The translations under genes and the position numbers were made by a program. This document shows positions 7,450 to 14,124 of a stretch of DNA of 15,534 nucleotides, piece after piece. The number at the start of each line of letters is the position of its first letter. The stretch's first letter is position 1. The notes beneath the pieces were generated by a model. The model worked only from the letters and a program-made list of their open reading frames with translations, had not been told where the DNA came from and ran no database searches. The stretch is from positions 1-15,534 of the forward strand of contig JAKSBM010000706.1 in NCBI GenBank assembly GCA_022361135.1. The letters are read 5' to 3'. The stretch is from Desulfobacterales bacterium (GTDB lineage Bacteria > Desulfobacterota > Desulfobacteria > Desulfobacterales > Desulfobacteraceae).

Positions 7450-8761
7450 GATGGATATGAATACCCTGGTCCGAAAGGTGTGTGAGCTGGAGGACCAGGT
7501 GGTGAATTGTACCCGGTGCGGCATGTGCCAGGCGGTCTGTCCCCTCTTTGAGCAGACCCATAGGGAGGCCGATGTGGCCCGGGGAAAACTTTCCCTGCTC
7601 ACCGGTCTCATGGAAAAGGTCTTTGCCGATCCCACCGGGGTGGAAAAACGTTTGAACCATTGTCTCCTCTGCGGTTCCTGTGCGGCCAATTGTCCCTCCG
7701 GGGTCAATGTGGTGGAAATCTTCATTGCCGCCCGGGCCATCCTCACGGAATACCAGGGGCTTTCTCCGGCCAAACAATTGATTTTCAAAAAAATGCTGGC
7801 CAACCCCTCCACCTTTGATCGATTGGTGGGCTGGGCCGGTAAGTTCCAGGGCCTTTTTACCCGGGCCGAGGACAATGCCCAGGGCACCTCCTGTGCCCGG
7901 TTGATTTCTCCTTTGCTGGCCCACCGCCATTTTCTCCCCCTGGCCCCCACCCCCCTGCACCGGGAACTTGAAAGTCTGGCAGAAAAAAATAAGGGATTGC
8001 CCCCGTCGGCCCCCAAGGTGCTTTTTTTCACCGGCTGCCTCATTGATAAGGTTTTCCCCACCATCGGCCATGCCGGGGTGAAGGTCCTCACCCACCACAA
8101 GGCCCGGGTGACCATTCCCCAGGGGCAGGGGTGTTGCGGGATCCCCGCCCTGGCATCCGGGGACAGGGAGACCTTTGAATCCCTGGTGGAACACCATTTG
8201 GATCTTTTTGAAAAAGAGAAGTTCGATGTCCTGGTCACGGCCTGTGCCACTTGTACCTCCACCATCAAAAAGCTCTGGCCTGCGGTTTACCCCGGAGGGG
8301 GGAGCCGGGCCCAGGCCCTGGCGGATCTGGCGGAAAAGACCATGGATATCAATGAATATCTGGTGGACGTGCTGGCCCCGGAATTGGCCGACTCCCAAGC
8401 CGGGTCCGGTTCCGAGCGGGTCACCTACCACGATCCCTGCCATTTGAAAAAATCCCTGGGGGTTGCTGCCCAGCCCCGGGCCCTGGTTCGGGCCGGGGGA
8501 AAAGAGTTGGTGGAAATGGCGGGTTCGGACCGTTGTTGCGGCATGGGGGGGAGTTTCAACGTCTACCACTATGATCTTTCTTCGGCCATTGGTCGGTTGA
8601 AGCAGGAAAACATCGATGCCACCCAATGCACCACCCTTTCCACGGGGTGCCCGGCCTGCATGATGCAGATTTCCGACATGTTGGCCAAATCCGGATCCCA
8701 GATCCGGGTGAAGCATCCGGTGGAACTCTATGCAGAAAGGATTGATTCACCCGAGGATTAA
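7439..8761 (+). CDS. Fe-S/CCG-domain partner of the FAD dehydrogenase (GlcF / D-lactate dehydrogenase subunit type)
   Basis: This 440-residue protein carries electrons from the FAD subunit to the membrane quinone or another acceptor. Two ferredoxin-type 4Fe-4S motifs lie near the N-terminus: C24, C27, C30, C34-P and C75, C78, C81, C85-P. Two CCG domains follow: C200 with C232-C233-G and a CATC near 270, then a DPCHLKK segment and RCCGMGGSFN toward the C-terminus. No membrane helix is evident, so attachment to the membrane would need a partner. The start at 7439 overlaps the preceding gene by 11 nt; ATG codons at 7451 and 7457 are alternatives and would not change any domain. Coupling to the FAD gene supports one enzyme. 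Confidence 0.92.
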   Translation: MGSKMDMNTLVRKVCELEDQVVNCTRCGMCQAVCPLFEQTHREADVARGKLSLLTGLMEKVFADPTGVEKRLNHCLLCGSCAANCPSGVNVVEIFIAARAILTEYQGLSPAKQLIFKKMLANPSTFDRLVGWAGKFQGLFTRAEDNAQGTSCARLISPLLAHRHFLPLAPTPLHRELESLAEKNKGLPPSAPKVLFFTGCLIDKVFPTIGHAGVKVLTHHKARVTIPQGQGCCGIPALASGDRETFESLVEHHLDLFEKEKFDVLVTACATCTSTIKKLWPAVYPGGGSRAQALADLAEKTMDINEYLVDVLAPELADSQAGSGSERVTYHDPCHLKKSLGVAAQPRALVRAGGKELVEMAGSDRCCGMGGSFNVYHYDLSSAIGRLKQENIDATQCTTLSTGCPACMMQISDMLAKSGSQIRVKHPVELYAERIDSPED

Positions 8762-8789
8762 TACTGACAACATATTGAGGAGGAATTCC

Positions 8790-9644
8790 ATGGACATCCG
8801 GGAACCTGAGATTGCAAGGGACGAGATTCTGATTTTGAACGATGCTGCCTTTTCCAGGGAAAATGTCTGCCTGGTCACGGGATGCGGCACCGGTATCGGC
8901 CGGGCCGTGGCCCTGGTGGCGGCGGCCAACGGGCTCACCGTGGCCGGGCTGGACATCAATGAAACCCAGGGAAGCCGGACCCAGTCCATGGCCCGGGACC
9001 TGGGGGGAACCATGGAATTCATTCCCACGGATTTGACCGAAGATGATCAAATTCGGAATGCCGTGGACCGGGCCGCATCCCTGGGGCAGATCAAGTTTTT
9101 GGCCAATATTGCCGGCATCCAGCACATTGATGCCCTGGAAAATTTTCCCATGGAGACCTATGACCTCATGCAGCGGCTCATGCTCCGTGCCCCCTTTTTC
9201 CTTTCCCAGCTGGTCATCCCCCACATCAAGGCTTCGGCCGACGGATGCGGGGCCATTGCCCACATGGCTTCGGTCCACGCCCACATCTGCACCAAAAACA
9301 AGCCCGCCTACAATATCACCAAATTCGGTCTGAGGGCCCTGAGTCAATCCATTGCCGCCGAGGGGGAGGGGAAGATCCGTTCCTTCACCGTGAGTTCCGG
9401 CTTTGTGAAAACCGCCCTGGCCCTGAATCAGATCGAAGCCCAGGCCGAACAGCGGGGAATTACCCCGGAAGAGGTGGTTTCCCAGGTCATGATGGGCAGT
9501 TCCCGGGTCAAGGATATGATGAAACCCGTGGAGGTGGCCAACCATTTTATCCATGGTTTTTCCTCCTATTCCCGGTACCTGGTGGGGGGGGATATCCTCT
9601 GCGATGGCGGCATGGTCCTCACCTATGCCGTGGACAAGGAGTGA
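8790..9644 (+). CDS. Short-chain dehydrogenase/reductase, 3-hydroxybutyrate dehydrogenase-like
   Basis: This is an NAD-dependent SDR of 284 residues. The Rossmann motif TGCGTGIG is at 30-37, and D55 after the second strand favours NAD over NADP. NIAG (106-109) and the catalytic S161, Y174 and K178 are all present. The C-terminal half, with FVKTAL, an acid-rich ITPEEVV segment and GGDILCDGG, resembles D-3-hydroxybutyrate dehydrogenases. The usual PG before FVKT is SG here. The substrate is not determined; a hydroxy acid is plausible from the context. I start it at the ATG at 8790, with GAGGAGG 6 nt upstream; an open extension to 8730 overlaps the preceding gene and precedes the fold. The gap after the Fe-S subunit gene is 28 nt, consistent with one operon. 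Confidence 0.88.
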   Translation: MDIREPEIARDEILILNDAAFSRENVCLVTGCGTGIGRAVALVAAANGLTVAGLDINETQGSRTQSMARDLGGTMEFIPTDLTEDDQIRNAVDRAASLGQIKFLANIAGIQHIDALENFPMETYDLMQRLMLRAPFFLSQLVIPHIKASADGCGAIAHMASVHAHICTKNKPAYNITKFGLRALSQSIAAEGEGKIRSFTVSSGFVKTALALNQIEAQAEQRGITPEEVVSQVMMGSSRVKDMMKPVEVANHFIHGFSSYSRYLVGGDILCDGGMVLTYAVDKE

Positions 9645-9678
9645 TTTTCTTTTAATTTGGATATTCCATCCCGGGCGG

Positions 9679-9687
9679 TGGTATGAT
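9679..9687 (+). promoter_or_regulatory. Candidate extended -10 promoter for the gntR gene
   Basis: TGGTATGAT gives an extended -10 (TG-N-TATGAT) in the gap after the SDR gene; only a weak TTGGAT lies upstream at 19-nt spacing. Transcription would begin near 9694, exactly at the left arm of a hairpin. An internal promoter would let the regulator be made independently of the operon. Confidence 0.35.
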
Positions 9688-9693
9688 TCCCGC

Positions 9694-9738
9694 CATTTCC
9701 ACCCCCGTGACCCCGTTCATGGGGGCCGGGGTGGAATG
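9694..9738 (+). other. Hairpin at the predicted 5' end of gntR mRNA
   Basis: CATTTCCACCCC (9694-9705) pairs with GGGGTGGAATG (9728-9738) with one bulged base, and CCCC (9711-9714) can pair with GGGG (9721-9724) inside. No T-run follows, so it is not a typical terminator. A 5' terminal stem of this kind could stabilise or regulate the leader. Confidence 0.5.
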
Positions 9739-9761
9739 TCCGGCCCAATTCAAAAGGGAGG

Positions 9762-9778
9762 CCGGTCCCCTGGACCGG
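9762..9778 (+). other. Short perfect inverted repeat before the gntR start codon
   Basis: CCGGTCC (9762-9768) and GGACCGG (9772-9778) form a perfect 7-bp stem with a 3-nt loop, ending 9 nt before the ATG at 9788, where a ribosome site should be. It may mask translation or act as a protein-binding palindrome. An overlapping alternative pairs CCGGCC (9740-9745) with GGCCGG (9760-9765), so the two stems exclude each other. Confidence 0.4.
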
Positions 9779-9787
9779 TGGTACGGA

Positions 9788-10528
9788 ATGACCCAGCCCA
9801 TTAAACCCGTCCGCCCCAGGCGGATATCGGATCAGGTTTTTGACCAGTTACGGGAACTCATCTACCGGGGAAAACTGGTCCCCGGGGAACAACTCATGAC
9901 CGAGCGGGAGCTGGCCCGGGCCATGGGGGTAAGCCGCACCGCCGTCCGGGATGCCATCCAGCGTTTGGCCGCCATGGGGCTGATTTATCGAAAGCAGGGC
10001 CGGGGGACCTTTGTGAAAAATGTGGATGAACGATTGAGCCAGTCCCTGTCCATGAAGCCGGGGGATTTCTCCCTGGAGGATTTGCTGGAGGCCCGCCTGG
10101 GATTGGAGTGCAATGCCGCCGCCTTGGCTGCCCGCCGGGCCGGGGAATCCGATCTCATTGCCCTGTCCCAGAGCCTTGCCGACATGGAGCAGGAGGTGGC
10201 GTCCGGCGGCCTGGGCACCGGGTCGGACACCATTTTCCACATGGCCATTGCCCATGCCGCCAAAAATCCCCTCCATATTTTGATCATGCGCAATATCTAT
10301 GATTACCTGGCCCGTGGCATCCGTGAAAACCTGGCCTGCCTCTACGAAGAACCGGGAAATATGCGTAAAATTATCATGCAGCACCATCAGATCCTAGGGG
10401 CCATCCAGGCCCGGAATTCCCACCACGCCCACATGGCCATGGCCCGGAATTCCCACCACGCCCACATGGCCATGGCCCGCCATATCACCTTTGTCATGGA
10501 TTTCTTTGAGAGCCGGGTTGCCTCCTGA
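9788..10528 (+). CDS. GntR-family regulator, FadR/FCD subfamily, probable lactate-operon repressor
   Basis: This 246-residue transcription factor has an N-terminal winged helix-turn-helix (about 11-77, with TERELARAMGVSRTAVRDAI and a GRGTFV wing) and an FCD ligand-binding domain. FCD features include the D147-x3-H151 pair and H199/H200 as expected metal or ligand contacts. As last gene of the hydroxy-acid operon it is the likely regulator of the divergent promoters at 5821-6033, with lactate as probable inducer (inferred). A perfect 33-bp tandem duplication inserts 11 residues (209-219 repeated as 220-230), moving the last expected FCD histidine to H232. I start at the ATG at 9788, next to the HTH; its ribosome site is weak. 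An in-frame ATG at 9683 lies inside a promoter-like sequence and would add an unrelated 35-residue extension. Confidence 0.9.
   Translation: MTQPIKPVRPRRISDQVFDQLRELIYRGKLVPGEQLMTERELARAMGVSRTAVRDAIQRLAAMGLIYRKQGRGTFVKNVDERLSQSLSMKPGDFSLEDLLEARLGLECNAAALAARRAGESDLIALSQSLADMEQEVASGGLGTGSDTIFHMAIAHAAKNPLHILIMRNIYDYLARGIRENLACLYEEPGNMRKIIMQHHQILGAIQARNSHHAHMAMARNSHHAHMAMARHITFVMDFFESRVAS
10408..10479 (+). repeat. 33-bp perfect tandem duplication inside the gntR gene
   Basis: Every base from 10408 to 10446 recurs exactly 33 nt later, giving 2.2 copies across 72 nt. The repeat encodes the residues ARNSHHAHMAM twice. Identity at all synonymous positions indicates a recent event or an assembly error. 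Confidence 0.95.
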
Positions 10529-10639
10529 ACCGCCGGGCATGGCAACCGGCCTTGGAATCCATTGGATACATCCCGGCCCTTTCCGTTTGTCGCCCTGGAT
10601 TGCCGGGGAAAGAATTTCTATCCCAAGTTTTATTAAAAA

Positions 10640-10648
10640 TGCTATGAT
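10640..10648 (+). promoter_or_regulatory. Candidate extended -10 promoter for pepA
   Basis: TGCTATGAT is an extended -10 element (TG-N-TATGAT) in a locally AT-rich part of the 161-bp gap between gntR and pepA, with no clear -35. It would give a leader of about 35 nt. I see no other structure or terminator in this gap. Confidence 0.4.
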
Positions 10649-10689
10649 TCAGGAAAGATCCTTCATTTATTCAATCAACGGAGATTTCC

Positions 10690-12219
10690 ATGAAAACCAC
10701 CCGTGTCATCGTTTCCGAGAAAGCGGCCAACCTTCAGACATCCGATCTTCTGGTCTATTTTTCACCCGCCAGGGAAAACGCCCTGCCCAAGTTGCCGGCC
10801 CCGGTTGCCGGCCCCGTGAAAACCGCCTTTGAACTGGGGGATTTTTCCGGCAAGGAAGGGGAAACCCTGCAATTCTATCCCCATGCAGATACCGTCAATT
10901 CCGCCCGGGTTTTGATCCTGGGGCTGGGCAAGGCCGGTAAAAGGAATGAACTCAATGCCCTGGGGGAACGGGTGAGAAAATTGGGGGGGGAACTGGCCGG
11001 AATATGTAAAAGACTCAAGGCCGAGTCCCTGACCCTGGCCATGCCCCGGAATTCCGGTGTGGGGCTGGACATGGAAACCTTTACCCAGACCCTGGTGGAG
11101 GGCGTCCTCCTGGGGGATTACCGCTTTGAAAAATACAAGGAAACCACCCGCAAGGAAGATGGGTTCAAGGGGATTGCCAACCTGCGTCTCTGCTGTGAAA
11201 AGGCCACGGCCGGGGCGGTGAGATCCGGGGTAAAGCGGGGCAAGGTCGCTGCCCGCATCGGCTGTTCCGCCCGGGATATGGCCAATGAACCGGGCAACGG
11301 CTGGACCTCCAAGGAATTTGCCGATTTCGCCGCTGACCTGGCCAAGGAATTCAAACTTAAGTATTCCTGCCTGGAAAAAAAGGAGATGGAAAAGCTGGGC
11401 ATGGGCGGCATCCTGGCCGTGAACCAGGGATCGGCCATCCCCCCTCGCCTGGTGATCCTGGAATACCGGCCCCGGAAAAAATGCGACACCCTGCTGCTGG
11501 TGGGTAAGGGCATCACCTTTGATTCCGGCGGGATCAGCATCAAACCCTCGGCCGGCATGGAAGACATGAAATACGACATGTGCGGCGGAGCCGCCGTCCT
11601 TTCGGTCATGGCCGCCGTGGGGGCGGAAAAACCCGACCTGGGCGTGGTGGCCCTGGTGCCGGCCACGGACAATATGTCCGGCAGCCATGCCATCCGGCCC
11701 GGGGATATCATCCGCCATTATAATCAGGTGACCGCGGAAATCGTGAACACCGATGCCGAGGGGCGCATGATCCTGGGGGATGCCCTGGCCTACGGCATTG
11801 AAAAATACAAACCCCATTGCGTGGTGGACATCGCCACCCTCACCGGTGCCGTGGTCATCGGACTGGGCCACCATTTCACCGGCATGATTTCCAATGACGA
11901 TGCCTTGAGTCGGCGACTGACCCAGGCCGGGGAGACGGCCGGGGAACCCATCTGGCGTCTGCCCATCACCGAGGATTACCAGGAGCAGATCAAGTCCGGT
12001 GTGGCCGACATTAAAAATACCGGCGGTCGGCCCGGCGGCTCCATCACGGCCGGGGCCTATCTTTCCAAATTTGTGGGGGATACACCCTGGGCCCACCTGG
12101 ACATTGCCGGCACGGCCTGGGATTTCACCAAAAAATCCTATATCCCCAAGGGGCCTTCGGGCATCGGCGCCAGAACCTTTCTGGAATTGATCCGGAATTG
12201 GAAACCCTGGAAAAAATAG
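10690..12219 (+). CDS. pepA: Leucyl aminopeptidase (cytosol aminopeptidase, M17 family)
   Basis: This two-metal cytoplasmic aminopeptidase removes N-terminal residues from peptides and works as a hexamer in known members. The 509 residues fit the family's usual length of about 500. All expected active-site residues are present: metal ligands K273 and D278 (in GKGITFDSGG), D296, and D355 and E357 (in NTDAEGR), with catalytic K285 and R359. These sit three positions beyond the E. coli PepA numbering. The N-terminal macro-like domain covers about residues 1-170. The ATG has GGAG about 7 nt upstream. A candidate promoter lies in the preceding gap, so it is probably transcribed alone. It converges on the next gene with 24 bp between stops and no obvious terminator hairpin there. 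Confidence 0.96.
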   Translation: MKTTRVIVSEKAANLQTSDLLVYFSPARENALPKLPAPVAGPVKTAFELGDFSGKEGETLQFYPHADTVNSARVLILGLGKAGKRNELNALGERVRKLGGELAGICKRLKAESLTLAMPRNSGVGLDMETFTQTLVEGVLLGDYRFEKYKETTRKEDGFKGIANLRLCCEKATAGAVRSGVKRGKVAARIGCSARDMANEPGNGWTSKEFADFAADLAKEFKLKYSCLEKKEMEKLGMGGILAVNQGSAIPPRLVILEYRPRKKCDTLLLVGKGITFDSGGISIKPSAGMEDMKYDMCGGAAVLSVMAAVGAEKPDLGVVALVPATDNMSGSHAIRPGDIIRHYNQVTAEIVNTDAEGRMILGDALAYGIEKYKPHCVVDIATLTGAVVIGLGHHFTGMISNDDALSRRLTQAGETAGEPIWRLPITEDYQEQIKSGVADIKNTGGRPGGSITAGAYLSKFVGDTPWAHLDIAGTAWDFTKKSYIPKGPSGIGARTFLELIRNWKPWKK

Positions 12220-12243
12220 GGTGGAGGTCCGGGGGGTTTTGTT

Positions 12244-13143
12244 CTATACGAATCGGTTCCGGGCCGCCCACACAGCGGCCTGGGTCCGGTCATTGACCCC
12301 CAGTTTATTGAAGATGTGGAGGACATGGCTTTTCACGGTGTGGGCACTGATGGCCAGCTCCCGGGCAATGTCCCCATTGGTATCCCCCCGGGCCAGGAAG
12401 CGGAGAACCTGGATTTCCCTCCGGGTCAGGGGGGAGGGCAGGGCCTGGTTGGCCTGGTCCCGGGCGGCCTGTCCCAATTGTGACAATCGGTCCACCTCCC
12501 GGGTGAGTTCGGCCAGTCTGTCGGCCTGGGCCCGGATTCGGGCCGATTGGCTGCGAAGTCGGCGGCCGGTGCCCCCCATGTTCAAAACCAGGGTTTCTTC
12601 GGGATTTTTCGGATCCGGGGTAAAGATGGCGGTTTCCCGTTCCGGGGCGGCCATGTAAGGACACTCCCCGGCCACGGCCCGGTCCTTGCCCAGGTTGGCG
12701 GCAAAGGCCAGGCAGGTGGGAAATCCGCATTCCCCGCAATTGTTCAGGGGCAGCAGCTTGAGGATACGGGGCACGGGCTTGTGCTCAAAGGTTCCGTGGC
12801 GGGGCGCAATTTCTTTTTTCTTTTGTTGTATGGCGTTGAGATAATCCAGCAGTTCAAGGGCAAGTTTCCTTGCCTCTCTTCGATCGTTCACCGGCGTAAA
12901 CACACACCATCGGGCATAGAGAACACATTCTGTTTTGTTGTGGCTGAAGCGGATGCACTCCCCGTGGAGTTCCGCATTGGGGGCCACGGCATTGAGATAG
13001 GGAAAGAGGGATGAGACATCCAGGGTCAGCCCCAGGGCAGCCATTCGGGTGTCCTCCATGGCCAGGCTTCCGGGTTTCAACCGGGGGCCCCTGGAGTATA
13101 CACTGATATTTTCCAGGCCTATGGCAGGTTCCGGGGTGATCAT
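12244..13143 (-). CDS. Fe-S domain-containing LuxR-type transcriptional regulator
   Basis: I recognise the domains but no characterised member. The 299 residues hold three parts. An N-terminal domain (about 35-125) carries extra cysteines C63, C73 and C80. A four-cysteine Fe-S motif follows, C136-x2-C139-x4-C144-x16-C161 in NNCGECGFPTCLAFA, like those of RnfB and the corrinoid Fe-S protein of the CODH/ACS system. Then come a basic, possibly coiled-coil linker (about 190-232) and a LuxR-type HTH (about 236-296) with LTRREIQVLRFLARG, ISAHTVKSH and FNKLGV. This suggests a redox or metal-cluster sensor that binds DNA (inferred). I start at the ATG at 13143; an in-frame ATG at 13191 would add 16 residues but has no ribosome site and lies 12 bp from the divergent moxR start. 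The open frame continues to 14034 as a shadow of moxR. Confidence 0.85.
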   Translation of the reverse strand: MITPEPAIGLENISVYSRGPRLKPGSLAMEDTRMAALGLTLDVSSLFPYLNAVAPNAELHGECIRFSHNKTECVLYARWCVFTPVNDRREARKLALELLDYLNAIQQKKKEIAPRHGTFEHKPVPRILKLLPLNNCGECGFPTCLAFAANLGKDRAVAGECPYMAAPERETAIFTPDPKNPEETLVLNMGGTGRRLRSQSARIRAQADRLAELTREVDRLSQLGQAARDQANQALPSPLTRREIQVLRFLARGDTNGDIARELAISAHTVKSHVLHIFNKLGVNDRTQAAVWAARNRFV

Positions 13144-13149
13144 AAGCGG

Positions 13150-13178
13150 GTCATACCATGGACAGACCCGGCTGTCAG
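13150..13178 (-). promoter_or_regulatory. Candidate promoter for the Fe-S/LuxR regulator, possibly leaderless
   Basis: On the minus strand CTGACA (13178-13173) is followed by a 17-nt spacer and an extended -10, TGGTATGAC (TATGAC at 13155-13150). The start point would coincide with the ATG at 13143, which has no ribosome site. A GGTATGACC palindrome, the same core as operator 2 in the lactate control region, overlaps this -10. Confidence 0.4.
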
Positions 13179-13203
13179 GCCTTTTTTTCATGGGAGGATA
13201 TGG

Positions 13204-14118
13204 ATGGAAAAATTGGAACAGATTATCCGGCAGGTGGGTGGGGTGGTCCTGGGCAAGGAGCCCCGGATCCGTCTGGCCCTGGCCTGCTTTTTCGCCCGGG
13301 GACATCTCCTCATTGAGGATTTGCCCGGCATTGGGAAAACCACATTGGCCAAGGTCCTGGCCCGCTCCATGGGGCTGGGCTTTGCCCGGATGCAGTTCAC
13401 CTCGGATTTGCTTCCCGGCGATATCCTGGGCATGTCGGTATTTGACCGGGATTCGGCCAGCTTCAGCTTCCACCCCGGTCCCATCTTTACCCAGATTTTC
13501 CTGGCCGACGAAATCAACCGGGCCACACCCAAGAGCCAGAGTGCCCTGCTGGAGGCCATGGAAGAGGGGCAGGTGACCATTGAGGGGGAAACCCGCCCGT
13601 TGGAATCCCCATTTTTCGTCATTGCCACCCAGAATCCCCTGGAACAGTCCGGGACCTTCCCCCTGCCCGAATCCCAGATGGATCGCTTTCTCATGCGCAT
13701 CAGCCTGGGCTATCCCGACCGGGAGGCCGAGCGACGGATCCTCACCGGGGAGGGCAGTGACCGCCTCCTGGATTCCCTGACACCCTGCATGGATCGGGAA
13801 GAGGTCATGGCGGCCCAGCGGGCCGTGGACCAGGTCCATGCTTCGGATCTTTTCATCCAATATCTCCAGGATCTTCTGGAGTTTTCCCGCTCCTCGGGCA
13901 TGTTCCAGAACGGACTTTCCCCCCGGGCCGGACTGGCCATGGCTTCTGCGGCCCGGGCCTGGGCCTTTTTGGAGGGCCGGGACTTCCTCATTCCCGAAGA
14001 CCTCCAGCATGTCCTGCCCTGGGTGGTGGGCCACCGCCTGCGTTCGGCCCGGGACGGTTCAACCATTTCCATGGACCAATTGATTTCCGGTTTCAACCAG
14101 GTGGCCGTTCCCCTGTGA
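13204..14118 (+). CDS. MoxR-family AAA+ ATPase
   Basis: This is a cytoplasmic MoxR-type ATPase, thought to act as a chaperone that helps assemble or activate partner proteins, often together with DUF58 and VWA proteins. The 304-residue length is typical. Walker A is DLPGIGKTT (39-47), Walker B is IFLADE (98-103), sensor 1 is ATQNP (141-145), a conserved arginine sits in MDRF (R161), and SPRAG in the C-terminal lid matches the sensor 2 region. The ATG has GGGAGG about 6 nt upstream. The stop lies 6 nt before the DUF58 gene. The moxR-DUF58-transglutaminase order is common in bacteria, and these genes are probably one operon. No clear promoter is seen; it should lie within or beside the divergent regulator's start. 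Confidence 0.95.
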   Translation: MEKLEQIIRQVGGVVLGKEPRIRLALACFFARGHLLIEDLPGIGKTTLAKVLARSMGLGFARMQFTSDLLPGDILGMSVFDRDSASFSFHPGPIFTQIFLADEINRATPKSQSALLEAMEEGQVTIEGETRPLESPFFVIATQNPLEQSGTFPLPESQMDRFLMRISLGYPDREAERRILTGEGSDRLLDSLTPCMDREEVMAAQRAVDQVHASDLFIQYLQDLLEFSRSSGMFQNGLSPRAGLAMASAARAWAFLEGRDFLIPEDLQHVLPWVVGHRLRSARDGSTISMDQLISGFNQVAVPL

Positions 14119-14124
14119 GGTGCC

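Noticed and set aside
7424..8716. 430-residue ORF antisense to the Fe-S subunit gene
   Set aside because: Same cause: the plus-strand frame has all the cysteine motifs and a coupled start, while this frame has none.
9683..9787. 35-residue N-terminal extension of the GntR regulator
   Set aside because: The ATG falls inside a TATGAT promoter-like element with no ribosome site, and the stretch is dominated by inverted repeats. The winged helix begins right after the 9788 start.
10762..12096. 444-residue ORF antisense to pepA
   Set aside because: It is a shadow of a strongly GC-biased gene whose codon choice removes stops on the other strand; it is rich in G, H, P and Q with no domain pattern.
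12220..12243. Possible bidirectional terminator between pepA and the Fe-S/LuxR gene
   Set aside because: The 24-bp gap has a G-run and a TTTTG stretch but no inverted repeat, so no terminator can be supported.
13144..14034. Long N-terminal extension of the Fe-S/LuxR regulator frame
   Set aside because: It overlaps moxR completely on the opposite strand, and moxR has every AAA+ motif. The extension is low-complexity and unlike any domain.
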